64,000 nt of DNA from Polymorphospora lycopeni (lineage in GTDB: Bacteria; Actinomycetota; Actinomycetes; Mycobacteriales; Micromonosporaceae): positions 1 through 64,000 of the forward strand of contig NZ_JBCGDC010000004.1 of NCBI RefSeq assembly GCF_042237075.1, in the 5' to 3' direction. This document shows, piece by piece, positions 8,657 through 16,076 of the stretch (the stretch's first letter is position 1; every line of letters begins with the position of its first letter). The translations under genes were made by a program, and so were the position numbers. The notes below the pieces were generated by a model that was given only the letters and a program-made list of their open reading frames with translations, was not told where the DNA came from and made no database searches.

Positions 8657-9049
8657 ATGAATCAGCCGTCTGCCCGGCGGGAGCGGGGTGAGGCCATGTT
8701 CCAGCAGGTCTTCGGCCGCGAACCGCGCCCGGGTTCCTACCCGGAGTTCCTGCAGATCACCGTCGACCACCTGTTCGGCGAGATCTGGACCCGGCCGCAC
8801 CTGAGCGTCGAGGAGCGCGAACTGGTCGCGCTGACCGCGGTCGCGCTGGCACGGACCGATTGGGAGTTGCGCGGCCACATCGGTGCCGCCCTGCACCTCG
8901 GGATGTCGCGAGAGAAGATCGTCGAAGTCATCATTCAGCTCGCCTACTACGGTGGCTGGCCGGTCACCAACAACGGGCTGCGCGTCGCCCAGGAGGTCTT
9001 CGCCGAGTTGGACGGAGCCACCGGGAAGGAGGCGGACCATGACCGGTGA
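8657..9049 (+). CDS. Carboxymuconolactone decarboxylase/AhpD-like protein
   Basis: The 130-residue all-alpha protein matches the CMD family: LSVEERELVALTAVALARTDWELRGHIGAALHLGMSREKIVEVIIQLAYYGGWP. It lacks the CxxC of the peroxidase-type AhpD proteins, so it belongs to the decarboxylase-like or non-redox branch. Members act on aromatic ring-cleavage products, but many are of unknown role. It begins 3 bases after the MFS stop and overlaps the next gene by 11 bases, so it belongs to the same operon as the Rieske oxygenase. Confidence 0.82.
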   Translation: MNQPSARRERGEAMFQQVFGREPRPGSYPEFLQITVDHLFGEIWTRPHLSVEERELVALTAVALARTDWELRGHIGAALHLGMSREKIVEVIIQLAYYGGWPVTNNGLRVAQEVFAELDGATGKEADHDR

Positions 9050-9575
9050 CCCGCCTTCCCTCGCCCCCGCCGAAAAGGTCGACCTGTGGCGCCAACGGTT
9101 CTTCGAGGCCCAGGCGGCCGCGGAGGAGTTCATCCTCGGAGAGCACGGCGAAGAAGGCCTGGCCGCGTGGATCCAGGCAAACTCCCGCATCACCGCGGAG
9201 TTGCTGCAAGCACAACGGCCCGCCGGGGTGTCCGCCACCGATCACTTCATGACCCGGCTGCAGCGTCAGCTGTTGCTGTACGACTCGGCGGTGACCAGTG
9301 AGCCCCAGCCCTCGGGCACCGTCCTGCGCAACGCCGACTGTGGGATCCTCCGATACCGCAAACAGGCCGCCCGCGCCGGCGTCGTACTCACCTTCTCGTC
9401 ACCGTGCCCGTACTGCCAGGAACTCAACACCGCCATCGCCGCCCGCTACGTGGAAACGGACGTCACGGTGTCCTGCGAACAGGCGGGCGACGGGTGCACC
9501 TGGCGCGCGGAATCCCCTCACGCGGAAGGAGAGGACACCGCCGGATCACCGCACCGCGGGCGATCCGGCGATTGA
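9039..9575 (+). CDS. Cysteine-rich protein of unknown function
   Basis: I do not recognise this 178-residue protein. The N-terminal half is helical and acidic (EKVDLWRQRFFEAQAAAEEFILGEHGEEGL). The C-terminal half has a cysteine set: Cys in NADCGILRYRKQA, CPYC (CPYCQELN), then VSCEQAGDGCTW. The spacing suggests a metal- or Fe-S-binding module; an oxidoreductase partner of the Rieske enzyme is possible but unproven. The ATG at 9039 overlaps the previous gene. The 3' end overlaps the convergent reductase gene by 58 bases. Confidence 0.7.
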   Translation: MTGDPPSLAPAEKVDLWRQRFFEAQAAAEEFILGEHGEEGLAAWIQANSRITAELLQAQRPAGVSATDHFMTRLQRQLLLYDSAVTSEPQPSGTVLRNADCGILRYRKQAARAGVVLTFSSPCPYCQELNTAIAARYVETDVTVSCEQAGDGCTWRAESPHAEGEDTAGSPHRGRSGD

Positions 9576-10174
9576 AGCACCGGCAGTGCCGTGCGGTCGA
9601 CGGCCGGCGACCGGCTGACGTCGAGCGTCATGCCGAGTTGCCGGCCCACGGCCACACACAGGTCGAGCGCCGCGGTGCGGGTCAGGTCCTGGTGATCGTT
9701 CTGGCTGAAGCACGCCGACGCCACGTTCCTGTTCCGTAGGCGCAGGTACCACGGGAACAACGATGCCAGTGCGGGCTCGGTCAGCATCGTGCGCGAGTGA
9801 ACGATCGTCCCCACCAGCAGGTTGCCGAACGGGCGTTGCCTGGCGTTCATGAAGCTCTTCAGGCGTTCCTGGAAGATCTTCAACACCGCGGGTACGTTCC
9901 CCGCGTAGACCGGCATGGCGAGCAGCATCGCCTGTGCGCCCTCGGCCAGATCGACGACATGCGCGAAGTCGTCGTCGAGCGTGCACCGGCCCACCTCCGG
10001 ATCAAGGCAGGTGTCCTCGCCTTCGCACATCTCGATGCGATGGTCGATCAACCGAATCCGCTGGATCTCCGCGTCACCGACTTCCCGGACGACGCCGGTG
10101 ATCGCCGCCTCGAGCAGCGCGTCGGTCAGCGACGGGAGCCGCCTCTGTGTGCAGGACAACGCAATGATCTTCAT
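9518..10174 (-). CDS. NAD(P)H-dependent FMN reductase (flavodoxin-like fold)
   Basis: The 218-residue protein starts MKIIALSCTQRR and has the flavodoxin-type FMN-binding loops (MLLAMPVYAGNVPAVLKIFQERL). The short Cys-containing insert MCEGEDTCLDPEVGRCTLDDDF recalls the Fe-S flavoprotein subgroup. Such enzymes reduce FMN or quinones. The ATG at 10174 is preceded by GGGAGG. It is convergent with the Rieske operon and could supply electrons or reduced flavin to it; this is inference from position. Confidence 0.8.
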   Translation of the reverse strand: MKIIALSCTQRRLPSLTDALLEAAITGVVREVGDAEIQRIRLIDHRIEMCEGEDTCLDPEVGRCTLDDDFAHVVDLAEGAQAMLLAMPVYAGNVPAVLKIFQERLKSFMNARQRPFGNLLVGTIVHSRTMLTEPALASLFPWYLRLRNRNVASACFSQNDHQDLTRTAALDLCVAVGRQLGMTLDVSRSPAVDRTALPVLQSPDRPRCGDPAVSSPSA

Positions 10175-10484
10175 GCGAAGGGCCTCCCCGGTCCGCTCAG
10201 CGTCACCCAAGACCGGCCACCTGACGAAGCCCTCGTGGCCGCAACCGAAGTCAACCTACCCACAATTGAGCATCACCGATACGGGTATCGGTCGCCGGTC
10301 ATCGTCCCGGCTTCGGCGACGTACATCAGGGACAGTCCGGGGTGCTACGGTGCCGTGTTGGTCTCGGGTAGGGAAGCTTTCAGCGCGGCGTGCAGGACCC
10401 GTCGCTGATAGCCCGCATCTATCCGAGTTTGGGGTCCTAGCAACGGGCGAAGACGCAAACCACCGATGGCCCGCCGGCAGCCGG
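10175..10484. other. Intergenic region with an 8+2+8 palindrome
   Basis: The 310 bases between the FMN reductase start and the ABC operon 3' end hold no convincing gene. At 10275-10292 lies ACCGATAC-GG-GTATCGGT, a hyphenated palindrome typical of a dimeric repressor operator, about 100 bases upstream of the FMN reductase start. No regulator gene is adjacent. Confidence 0.5.
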
Positions 10485-12200
10485 TCAGGGTTTCCAGGCT
10501 GCCCAGAGGTGGGCGTACGGGCCACCACGGGCGAGCAGGTCGTCGTGGGTGCCCTCCTCGACGACCCGCCCGTGCTCCATCACCACGACCCGGTCGGCGC
10601 GGGCCGCCTGTCCCAACCGGTGTGCGATGACCAATGCGGTCCGGCCGGCGCAGACCCGTTCCGCCGCCCGTTCCAGCACGTCGGCGTGGTGGCTGCCGGA
10701 CTCGGCGGTGGCCTCGTCGAGGATGACCAGGGACGGCGCGGCGAGGTGGGCCCGGGCCAGGGCGACCTGGGCGCGCTGCTCGTCGTCGAGTTGGGTGTGG
10801 CCGGGTCCGATGCGGGTGTCGACGCCGTCGGGAAGTTGCCGCACCCAGCCGTCGGCGCCGACCAGCGCCAGCGCGTCGGTGATCTCCTGGTCGGTGGCCT
10901 CGGGCCGGGCGAGGCGGAGGTCTGTCGAGAGTGGACCGGCGAAGACGTGCGGTTCCTGGGCGACCAGGATCACCCGGGGCCGCTGCCCGGCGGGGTCGCG
11001 TACGTCGACGGTGCCGGCGGTGGGGGTCAGGGTGCCGGCGACGATGCCGGCGAGGGTGGTCTTCCCGGCTCCGCTGGCGCCGACGAGGGCGACCCGCTCC
11101 CCCGCCGCGATCCGCAGGTCGATGCCGTGCAGCACCGGGTTCGCGTCGTACGTGTGGTGCAGGCCGCTGATCTCGACGGTGGCGGGGCCGGCGGGCGGCG
11201 GTGCCGGGGTCTGCCGTGCCCGGCCCGGCACGGTGCCCAGGCCGAGGATGCGGGCCAGGCTGGCGATGGCGGACTGGACGTCGTCGACGCTCATGACGAC
11301 GACGCCGAGCGGTCCGAAGAGGCGGTGGAAGTAGAGGGCGGCGGTGGTGACGGCACCGGCGGTCGTGGTGCCGGCGTCGACGAGGAGGAATCCGGTGGCG
11401 ATGATCGCGGACAGACCGACGAGTTCGGCGATGTTGAGCCACTTCACCCAGCCGGTGACGAACCACAGTGCGCGCCGGGAGATGTCGCGGGCCCGTTCCG
11501 AGGACGCGTCGATCGAGGCGACGAAGCGGGGTTCGGCGCGGTAGGTGCCGATCGTGGCGAGGCCGCTGAGGGTCGACAGGATCGTCTCGGCCCGGTCGGC
11601 GAACGCGACGCGTTGTTCGGCGTAGAGCGGGACGGCGCGGGGCAGGTAGCGGCGCAGGGCGAAGACGTACACCGGGATCGTGGCGCAGCCGGCGAGGGCG
11701 AGCCACGGGTCGAGGGTGGCGAGTCCGGCGACGGTCAGCAGGATCACGACCGCCGACGACACCCAGACCGCGAGCAGGTTGGTGACGGTTTCGGCGACGA
11801 TGCCGACGTCGTCGCTGATCCGGCTGAGCAGGTCGCCGCGGCCGGCTTCCTCGATCGTGTCGGTGGGCAGGTGCAGGGCGGCGTCGAGGGCGTCCTCACG
11901 TACGGCGGCGAGCAGGAGCTGTCCGGCGCGTACGGTGAGCGCGGCCGCTAGTCCGGTCAGCAGCGCGCCGGCGGCGAGGGCGACCGCGGTCCAGATCAGG
12001 AGGCGGACGAGTTCGTCGTACGTGGTTCCGGCCAGGACCCGGTCGACGAGGATGCCGATGATCCGGGCGGGGGCGAGGCCGGCGAGCGCGGCGGCGGCGG
12101 TGACGGCCAGGGCGGCGAGCGTGGGGCCGGGGCGGCGCCGGATCTGGCGGAGCAGTCCGGTGCGTACGGTCTTCGCGTCGGCGATGGGCAGCCGGGTCAT
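10485..12200 (-). CDS. ABC transporter half (membrane plus nucleotide-binding domain), catalytic-site subunit
   Basis: The 571-residue protein has six N-terminal membrane helices (to about residue 300) fused to an ATPase domain. Walker A is intact (GASGAGKTT), as are the Walker B and catalytic Glu (LVILDEAT), but the ABC signature is degenerate: TQLDDEQRAQ instead of LSGGQ. Its partner at 12197 shows the opposite pattern, so the two form a heterodimer with one working ATP site. The genes overlap by 4 bases. Lying at the end of a siderophore-uptake operon, the pair resembles IrtAB/YbtPQ-type exporter-fold siderophore importers, though siderophore export cannot be excluded. Confidence 0.87.
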   Translation of the reverse strand: MTRLPIADAKTVRTGLLRQIRRRPGPTLAALAVTAAAALAGLAPARIIGILVDRVLAGTTYDELVRLLIWTAVALAAGALLTGLAAALTVRAGQLLLAAVREDALDAALHLPTDTIEEAGRGDLLSRISDDVGIVAETVTNLLAVWVSSAVVILLTVAGLATLDPWLALAGCATIPVYVFALRRYLPRAVPLYAEQRVAFADRAETILSTLSGLATIGTYRAEPRFVASIDASSERARDISRRALWFVTGWVKWLNIAELVGLSAIIATGFLLVDAGTTTAGAVTTAALYFHRLFGPLGVVVMSVDDVQSAIASLARILGLGTVPGRARQTPAPPPAGPATVEISGLHHTYDANPVLHGIDLRIAAGERVALVGASGAGKTTLAGIVAGTLTPTAGTVDVRDPAGQRPRVILVAQEPHVFAGPLSTDLRLARPEATDQEITDALALVGADGWVRQLPDGVDTRIGPGHTQLDDEQRAQVALARAHLAAPSLVILDEATAESGSHHADVLERAAERVCAGRTALVIAHRLGQAARADRVVVMEHGRVVEEGTHDDLLARGGPYAHLWAAWKP

Positions 12201-13930
12201 CGGAGCACCCGTTCACGGTAGTCGGGGTTGGTGCGCAGCAGGTCGTGGTGCCGGCCGGTGGCGGCGACCTGCCCGGCGACGACGAGGACGACCCGGTCGG
12301 TGCGGTCCAGCAGGGTGGGGCTGCTGGTGAGCACGACGGTGGTCGTGGGTGAGCCGTTCGCGTGCCGGTGCCGGCGGATGCCGTCGGCGATGCGCTGTTC
12401 GGTGACGGAGTCGACGGCGGTGGTGGGCCGGTCGAGGACGAGCAGGTCGGGGGCGGTGTGCAGGGCTCGGGCCAGGGCGAGGCGCTGGCGCTGGCCGCCG
12501 GAGAGGTTGGTGCCCCGGTCGCGCAGCGGGGTGTCGGCGGTGGCGGTGACGAACTCGTCGGCGTCCGCGGCCCGCAGGGCGTCACCGAGCCCGTCCAGGC
12601 CGGGGCCGGCGCCGAGCCCGTCCAGGCCGGAGCCGGCGGCGAGCCCGTCGGTGTCGGCTCCGGCGCCGAGGGTGAGGTTGTCGTGCAGGGTGCCGGTGAA
12701 CAGGTCGACCCGGTGGGGTTCGACGTGGACCAGGCGGCGCCGGTCGTCGCGGTCGAGCTTGTCGAGTCGTACGCCGGACAGCTCGGCGGTGAACGGGGTC
12801 GGGCCGGTGCCGGGGGTGAGTGCGGCGAGGATGGCGGTGGCGTCGGCGGGGTCGGCGACGACGCCGACGAACTCGCCGGGGGCGGCGGTGAAGGTGCCGG
12901 CCGCGGTGAGGGTGAGCGGGCCGGGCCGGGGCGGGGCGGCCGTCGACGTACCGGGTCCGTCTGTTGTGGACTTTTCGGCCAGGACGGCGGCGACGCGTTC
13001 GGCGCTGGCCCGGGTGCCGGCCCGGAACTGCAGGTGGGTGCCGAGCATGGCCAGCGGTTCGCTGAGGAACTGGGCGGCGCCGACGGCGGCGACGAGTGCC
13101 CCGACGGTGATCTGGCCGTCGACGGCGAGCGCGCCGGCGGCCAGGAGTGCGACGAGCAGGACGAGGCCGCCGGCGAGCAGGGTCGCGGCGCGTTGCAGGG
13201 CGAGGGTGTTCCCGGCCCGGATCGCGGCGTGGGCGGCGGTGGTGCTGGCGGCGCGGTAGCGGGTCATGGCGTGGTCGCGGGCGGACAGGCCGTGCAGGAC
13301 CCGCAGGCCGGCGACGAGGTCGGCGGCGAGCGCCGACGCCTGTGCGGCGGTGTGCTGCTGGTCGTGGCTGCGCCGGGTCATCGTCGGGGAGAGCAGGTTC
13401 AGCGCGACGGTGGTGGCGACGGCGACGGTGAGGACGAGTGCGCCCAGGCGTACGTCGATGCCGAACAGGATCGCGCACGACACGATGATCGCGGCCGAGG
13501 CGGCGATCAGGCCGCTGGTGTATTCGACGGGTCGGGCGGCGCGGTCGGCATCGGAGGAGGCGATCGAGTGCAGTTCGCCGTCGGGGCGGGTGCGGGCGGG
13601 GTCGGACAGGTCGAGCATGCCGCGGCCGAGCCGGCGGCGCAGCCGGTGGGCGCGGTCGAGTACGGCGCCCAGCCCGAGCCGGGCCGCCCAGCGCCAGCAG
13701 AGGATGAGGGCGGTGAAGAGTACGGCGAGACCGGCGAGGCTGGCGGCGAGCAGGTCGTGGCGGCCGGTGACGACGGCGGAGTCGATGGCGACACCGATCG
13801 CGACCGGGACGAGTGCTTCGCAGGTCTGGTGTCCGCTGAACAGGGCGGCCGAGGCGACGAGGCGGCCACGGTTCTCGCGCCGGGCGTCGGTGACGAGCCG
13901 GCGGCCACCGGCACTGGTCTTTCCGCTCAC
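12197..13930 (-). CDS. ABC transporter half, degenerate-site subunit
   Basis: The 577-residue protein has six membrane helices and an ATPase domain with an intact signature (LSGGQRQR) but a destroyed Walker A (VVADPADATA, no GxxGxGK[S/T]) and LLVLDRPT, where the catalytic Glu is replaced by Arg. It thus supplies only the signature to the ATP site built by the 10485 subunit. Three 27-bp tandem repeats (12587-12667) encode a Gly/Leu-rich 9-residue repeat just before the signature. The GTG start at 13930 abuts a damaged assembly zone. A 19-codon frame from 13986 ends in a TGA overlapping this GTG, so the true N-terminus is uncertain. Confidence 0.83.
   Translation of the reverse strand: MSGKTSAGGRRLVTDARRENRGRLVASAALFSGHQTCEALVPVAIGVAIDSAVVTGRHDLLAASLAGLAVLFTALILCWRWAARLGLGAVLDRAHRLRRRLGRGMLDLSDPARTRPDGELHSIASSDADRAARPVEYTSGLIAASAAIIVSCAILFGIDVRLGALVLTVAVATTVALNLLSPTMTRRSHDQQHTAAQASALAADLVAGLRVLHGLSARDHAMTRYRAASTTAAHAAIRAGNTLALQRAATLLAGGLVLLVALLAAGALAVDGQITVGALVAAVGAAQFLSEPLAMLGTHLQFRAGTRASAERVAAVLAEKSTTDGPGTSTAAPPRPGPLTLTAAGTFTAAPGEFVGVVADPADATAILAALTPGTGPTPFTAELSGVRLDKLDRDDRRRLVHVEPHRVDLFTGTLHDNLTLGAGADTDGLAAGSGLDGLGAGPGLDGLGDALRAADADEFVTATADTPLRDRGTNLSGGQRQRLALARALHTAPDLLVLDRPTTAVDSVTEQRIADGIRRHRHANGSPTTTVVLTSSPTLLDRTDRVVLVVAGQVAATGRHHDLLRTNPDYRERVLR
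12587..12667. repeat. Three tandem 27-bp repeats inside the ABC gene
   Basis: Units 12587-12613, 12614-12640 and 12641-12667 all begin GAGCCCGTC; the first two differ at only two positions and the third is more diverged. On the minus strand they encode GAGADTDGL, AAGSGLDGL and GAGPGLDGL. They keep frame and lengthen a loop ahead of the ABC signature. Confidence 0.85.
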
Positions 13931-14122
13931 CTGCCCGGCCGACCCGTTCGGCGGTGTCCGGTGGAGGTGAAGGTGGCGATCGTCATCAGTTGTCCCTTGT
14001 GTGCGGCGGGGGGGGGGGGGGGGCGGGGCGGGNTTCCGCTCACCTGCCCGGCCGACCCGTTCGGCGGTGTCCGGTGGAGGTGAAGGTGGCGATCGTCATC
14101 AGTTGTCCCTTGTGTGCGGCGG
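13921..14122. repeat. 89-bp direct duplication flanking a poly-G/N assembly join
   Basis: Bases 13921-14009 recur exactly at 14034-14122. Between them lie a long G run with two C interruptions and a single N at 14033. This is the pattern of two contig ends that share the same sequence but were joined by a gap character, not merged. The true distance, and possibly missing sequence, between the ABC gene and the binding-protein gene is therefore unknown. Confidence 0.88.
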
Positions 14123-14163
14123 TCGCGGGCACGCGCCGGGGCGCGCGCCCGCGACCGGGCGGT

Positions 14164-15180
14164 TCAGCGGTCGAGCTTGGCGACGGCGGCCCGCAACTGC
14201 GGTACGACGGCGGCGAGCGCGACCTTCAGGCCGGCGACGGTTCCGGCGGTGGCGCCCTGCATCGCCTCGCCCTCCGGGTCGAGGAACACGGTCCGACCGT
14301 CCTTGACGACGTCGAGGGAGGAGATCAGCGGGTCCTGCTGGATGGCGCTGATCGGGTAGCCGATCGTGGTCAGCACGGCGACCTGGGCGTCCATCGCCGG
14401 CACCTGCTCGACGGAGACCGGGGCGAAGAAGCCGGAGGCGGGCAGCGCGGCCACCGGCTGGTTGAGGGTGAAGCCGAGGTTGCCGTACATGTCGAAGCGG
14501 GCGTCGCCGGGCAGGTTGGCGCCGTACGCGTCGCCGAACTTGGAGCCGGAGACAATGGTGACACCCTGGAAGGTCGGGTTCTCGCCGACGTACTTCGCGA
14601 AGGTGGCGTCGAGGTCGGCGATCAGCGCCTGGCCCTGTTCGACCCGGCCGAGGGCCTGGGCGATGAGCGTGGTGTGGGTACGCCAGTCGAGCGCGAAGTC
14701 GGGGGTGCCCTTGGGCGCGAACACGGTCGGGGCGATCTGGCTCAGCCGGGCGTACGCCTGGTCGTCGAACGCGCTGCGGGCGTTGAGGATGACGTCGGGT
14801 TCGAAGGACTGGATCTGCTCGTAGTTGAGCGTCTCGCCGCCGCGCTCGATGAGGGCCGGGGTCGAGTCGCCGAAGGCGGCGGTGGCCCAGGGGCCGACGC
14901 CCTTGTTGGCCTCGCCGTGGTCCTGCCAGTCGTAGATGGCGACCGGCTTGACGCCGAGCGACAGGGCGACCTCGCCGTCGGACCAGCCGAGGGCGACGAC
15001 CTTGAGGTCGCCGTCGGCCGGCTTCGGGATCTCGACGAGGCCGTAGTTGGTCTCGACCGAGCCGAGCAGTTCGCCGCCGGACGGTCCGCCGTCGTCGCCG
15101 GTGGAGCAGGCGCCGGTGGCCAGCAGGACGGCCACCGCGGCGGCGGCCGACCAGCGCGGGAACAGGCGGGAGATGCGCAT
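14164..15180 (-). CDS. Iron-siderophore ABC transporter substrate-binding lipoprotein
   Basis: The 338-residue protein has a lipoprotein signal (basic start, hydrophobic core, LATGAC with the Cys at about 25) and a class III (FhuD/FepB/BtuF-like) binding fold: VVALGWSDGEVALSLGVKPVAI, then YEQIQSFEPDVILNARSAF. It captures ferric siderophores outside the membrane and hands them to the permeases encoded upstream. It is fourth in the operon after the two permeases and the ATPase. The gene ends 41 bases from the damaged assembly zone. Confidence 0.9.
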   Translation of the reverse strand: MRISRLFPRWSAAAAVAVLLATGACSTGDDGGPSGGELLGSVETNYGLVEIPKPADGDLKVVALGWSDGEVALSLGVKPVAIYDWQDHGEANKGVGPWATAAFGDSTPALIERGGETLNYEQIQSFEPDVILNARSAFDDQAYARLSQIAPTVFAPKGTPDFALDWRTHTTLIAQALGRVEQGQALIADLDATFAKYVGENPTFQGVTIVSGSKFGDAYGANLPGDARFDMYGNLGFTLNQPVAALPASGFFAPVSVEQVPAMDAQVAVLTTIGYPISAIQQDPLISSLDVVKDGRTVFLDPEGEAMQGATAGTVAGLKVALAAVVPQLRAAVAKLDR

Positions 15181-15214
15181 GGGTTTTCCTTAGTCGTAGT
15201 GGTGCGGGTGGGTC

Positions 15215-16075
15215 TCAGGACTCGGCGATGACGGCGCCGGTGGCCAGCGGGACGACGATCGGGGTGCCGGTCTCCGGGTCGGTGAGGATCCGGGCGCGTA
15301 CGCCGAAGACCTCCTCGACCAGGCCGGCGGTGACCACCTCGCCCGGTGGTCCCTGGGCGACGACGGCGCCGCCCCTCATGGCGATGAGGTGGCTGGCGTA
15401 GCGGGCGGCCTGGTTGAGGTCGTGCAGGACGGCGACCAGGGTGCGGCCCTGCTGGTGCAGGGTCCGGCACAGGTCGAGTACGTCGATCTGGTGGGCGATG
15501 TCGAGGAACGTGGTCGGCTCGTCGAGCAGCACGATCGGGGTCTGCTGGGCGAGCACCATGGCGATCCAGACGCGCTGGCGCTGGCCGCCGGAGAGTTCGT
15601 CGACCGGCCGGGGGGCGAGCGCGGTCAGCCGGGTCGCCTCCAGCGCGGCCCGGACGGCGGCGTCGTCCTGTGCCGACCAGGAACGGAAGAGGCGCTGGTG
15701 CGGGTAGCGGCCGCGGGCCACCAGGTCGACGACGGTGATCGCCTCCGGGGCGGTGGTGCTCTGCGGCAGCAGGCCGACCTTGCGGGCGAGTTCCTTGGTG
15801 CCCATGGAGCGTACGTCGGCGCCGTCGAGGAGCACGGTTCCGCGCTGCGGGGCGAGCAGCCGGGCCAGGCTGCGCAGCAGGGTCGACTTGCCGCAGGCGT
15901 TGGGGCCGACGATGACCGAGAACGAGTTGGGCGGTACGGCCAGGTCGAGGTCGTCGACGACGACGCGGGCGTCGTAGCCGATCCGCAGGCCGGTGACCTC
16001 CAGCCGGCGGGCCTGGTCGGCGGCGCCGGCGGGGGCGGGAGCGGCGGGGGCGGTCCCGGCTTCGGTGGTGACCAT
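15215..16075 (-). CDS. Fe-siderophore ABC transporter ATP-binding protein (FecE/FepC-like)
   Basis: The 286-residue cytoplasmic ATPase has Walker A GPNACGKST, signature LSGGQRQRVWIAMVLAQ, Walker B IVLLDEPTTFLD and the switch His in VAVLHDLNQAARY, all typical of iron-chelate importers. The N-terminus is Ala/Pro-rich. It starts one base after the permease stop, so it is translated with the permeases and powers them. Confidence 0.93.
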   Translation of the reverse strand: MVTTEAGTAPAAPAPAGAADQARRLEVTGLRIGYDARVVVDDLDLAVPPNSFSVIVGPNACGKSTLLRSLARLLAPQRGTVLLDGADVRSMGTKELARKVGLLPQSTTAPEAITVVDLVARGRYPHQRLFRSWSAQDDAAVRAALEATRLTALAPRPVDELSGGQRQRVWIAMVLAQQTPIVLLDEPTTFLDIAHQIDVLDLCRTLHQQGRTLVAVLHDLNQAARYASHLIAMRGGAVVAQGPPGEVVTAGLVEEVFGVRARILTDPETGTPIVVPLATGAVIAES

Positions 16076-16076
16076 G

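Noticed and set aside
9915..11951. Long plus-strand frame over the FMN reductase and ABC genes
   Set aside because: It is the complement of well-supported minus-strand genes; its translation is low-complexity Gly/Asp/Val without domains.
14007..14033. G-rich run as a possible G-quadruplex or phase-variation tract
   Set aside because: It is followed by N and flanked by an exact 89-bp duplication, so an assembly or read-end artefact is far more likely.
12362..14083. 573-codon plus-strand frame over the ABC gene and the N-containing region
   Set aside because: Antisense shadow of the ABC subunit gene; it also reads through the artificial poly-G and N.
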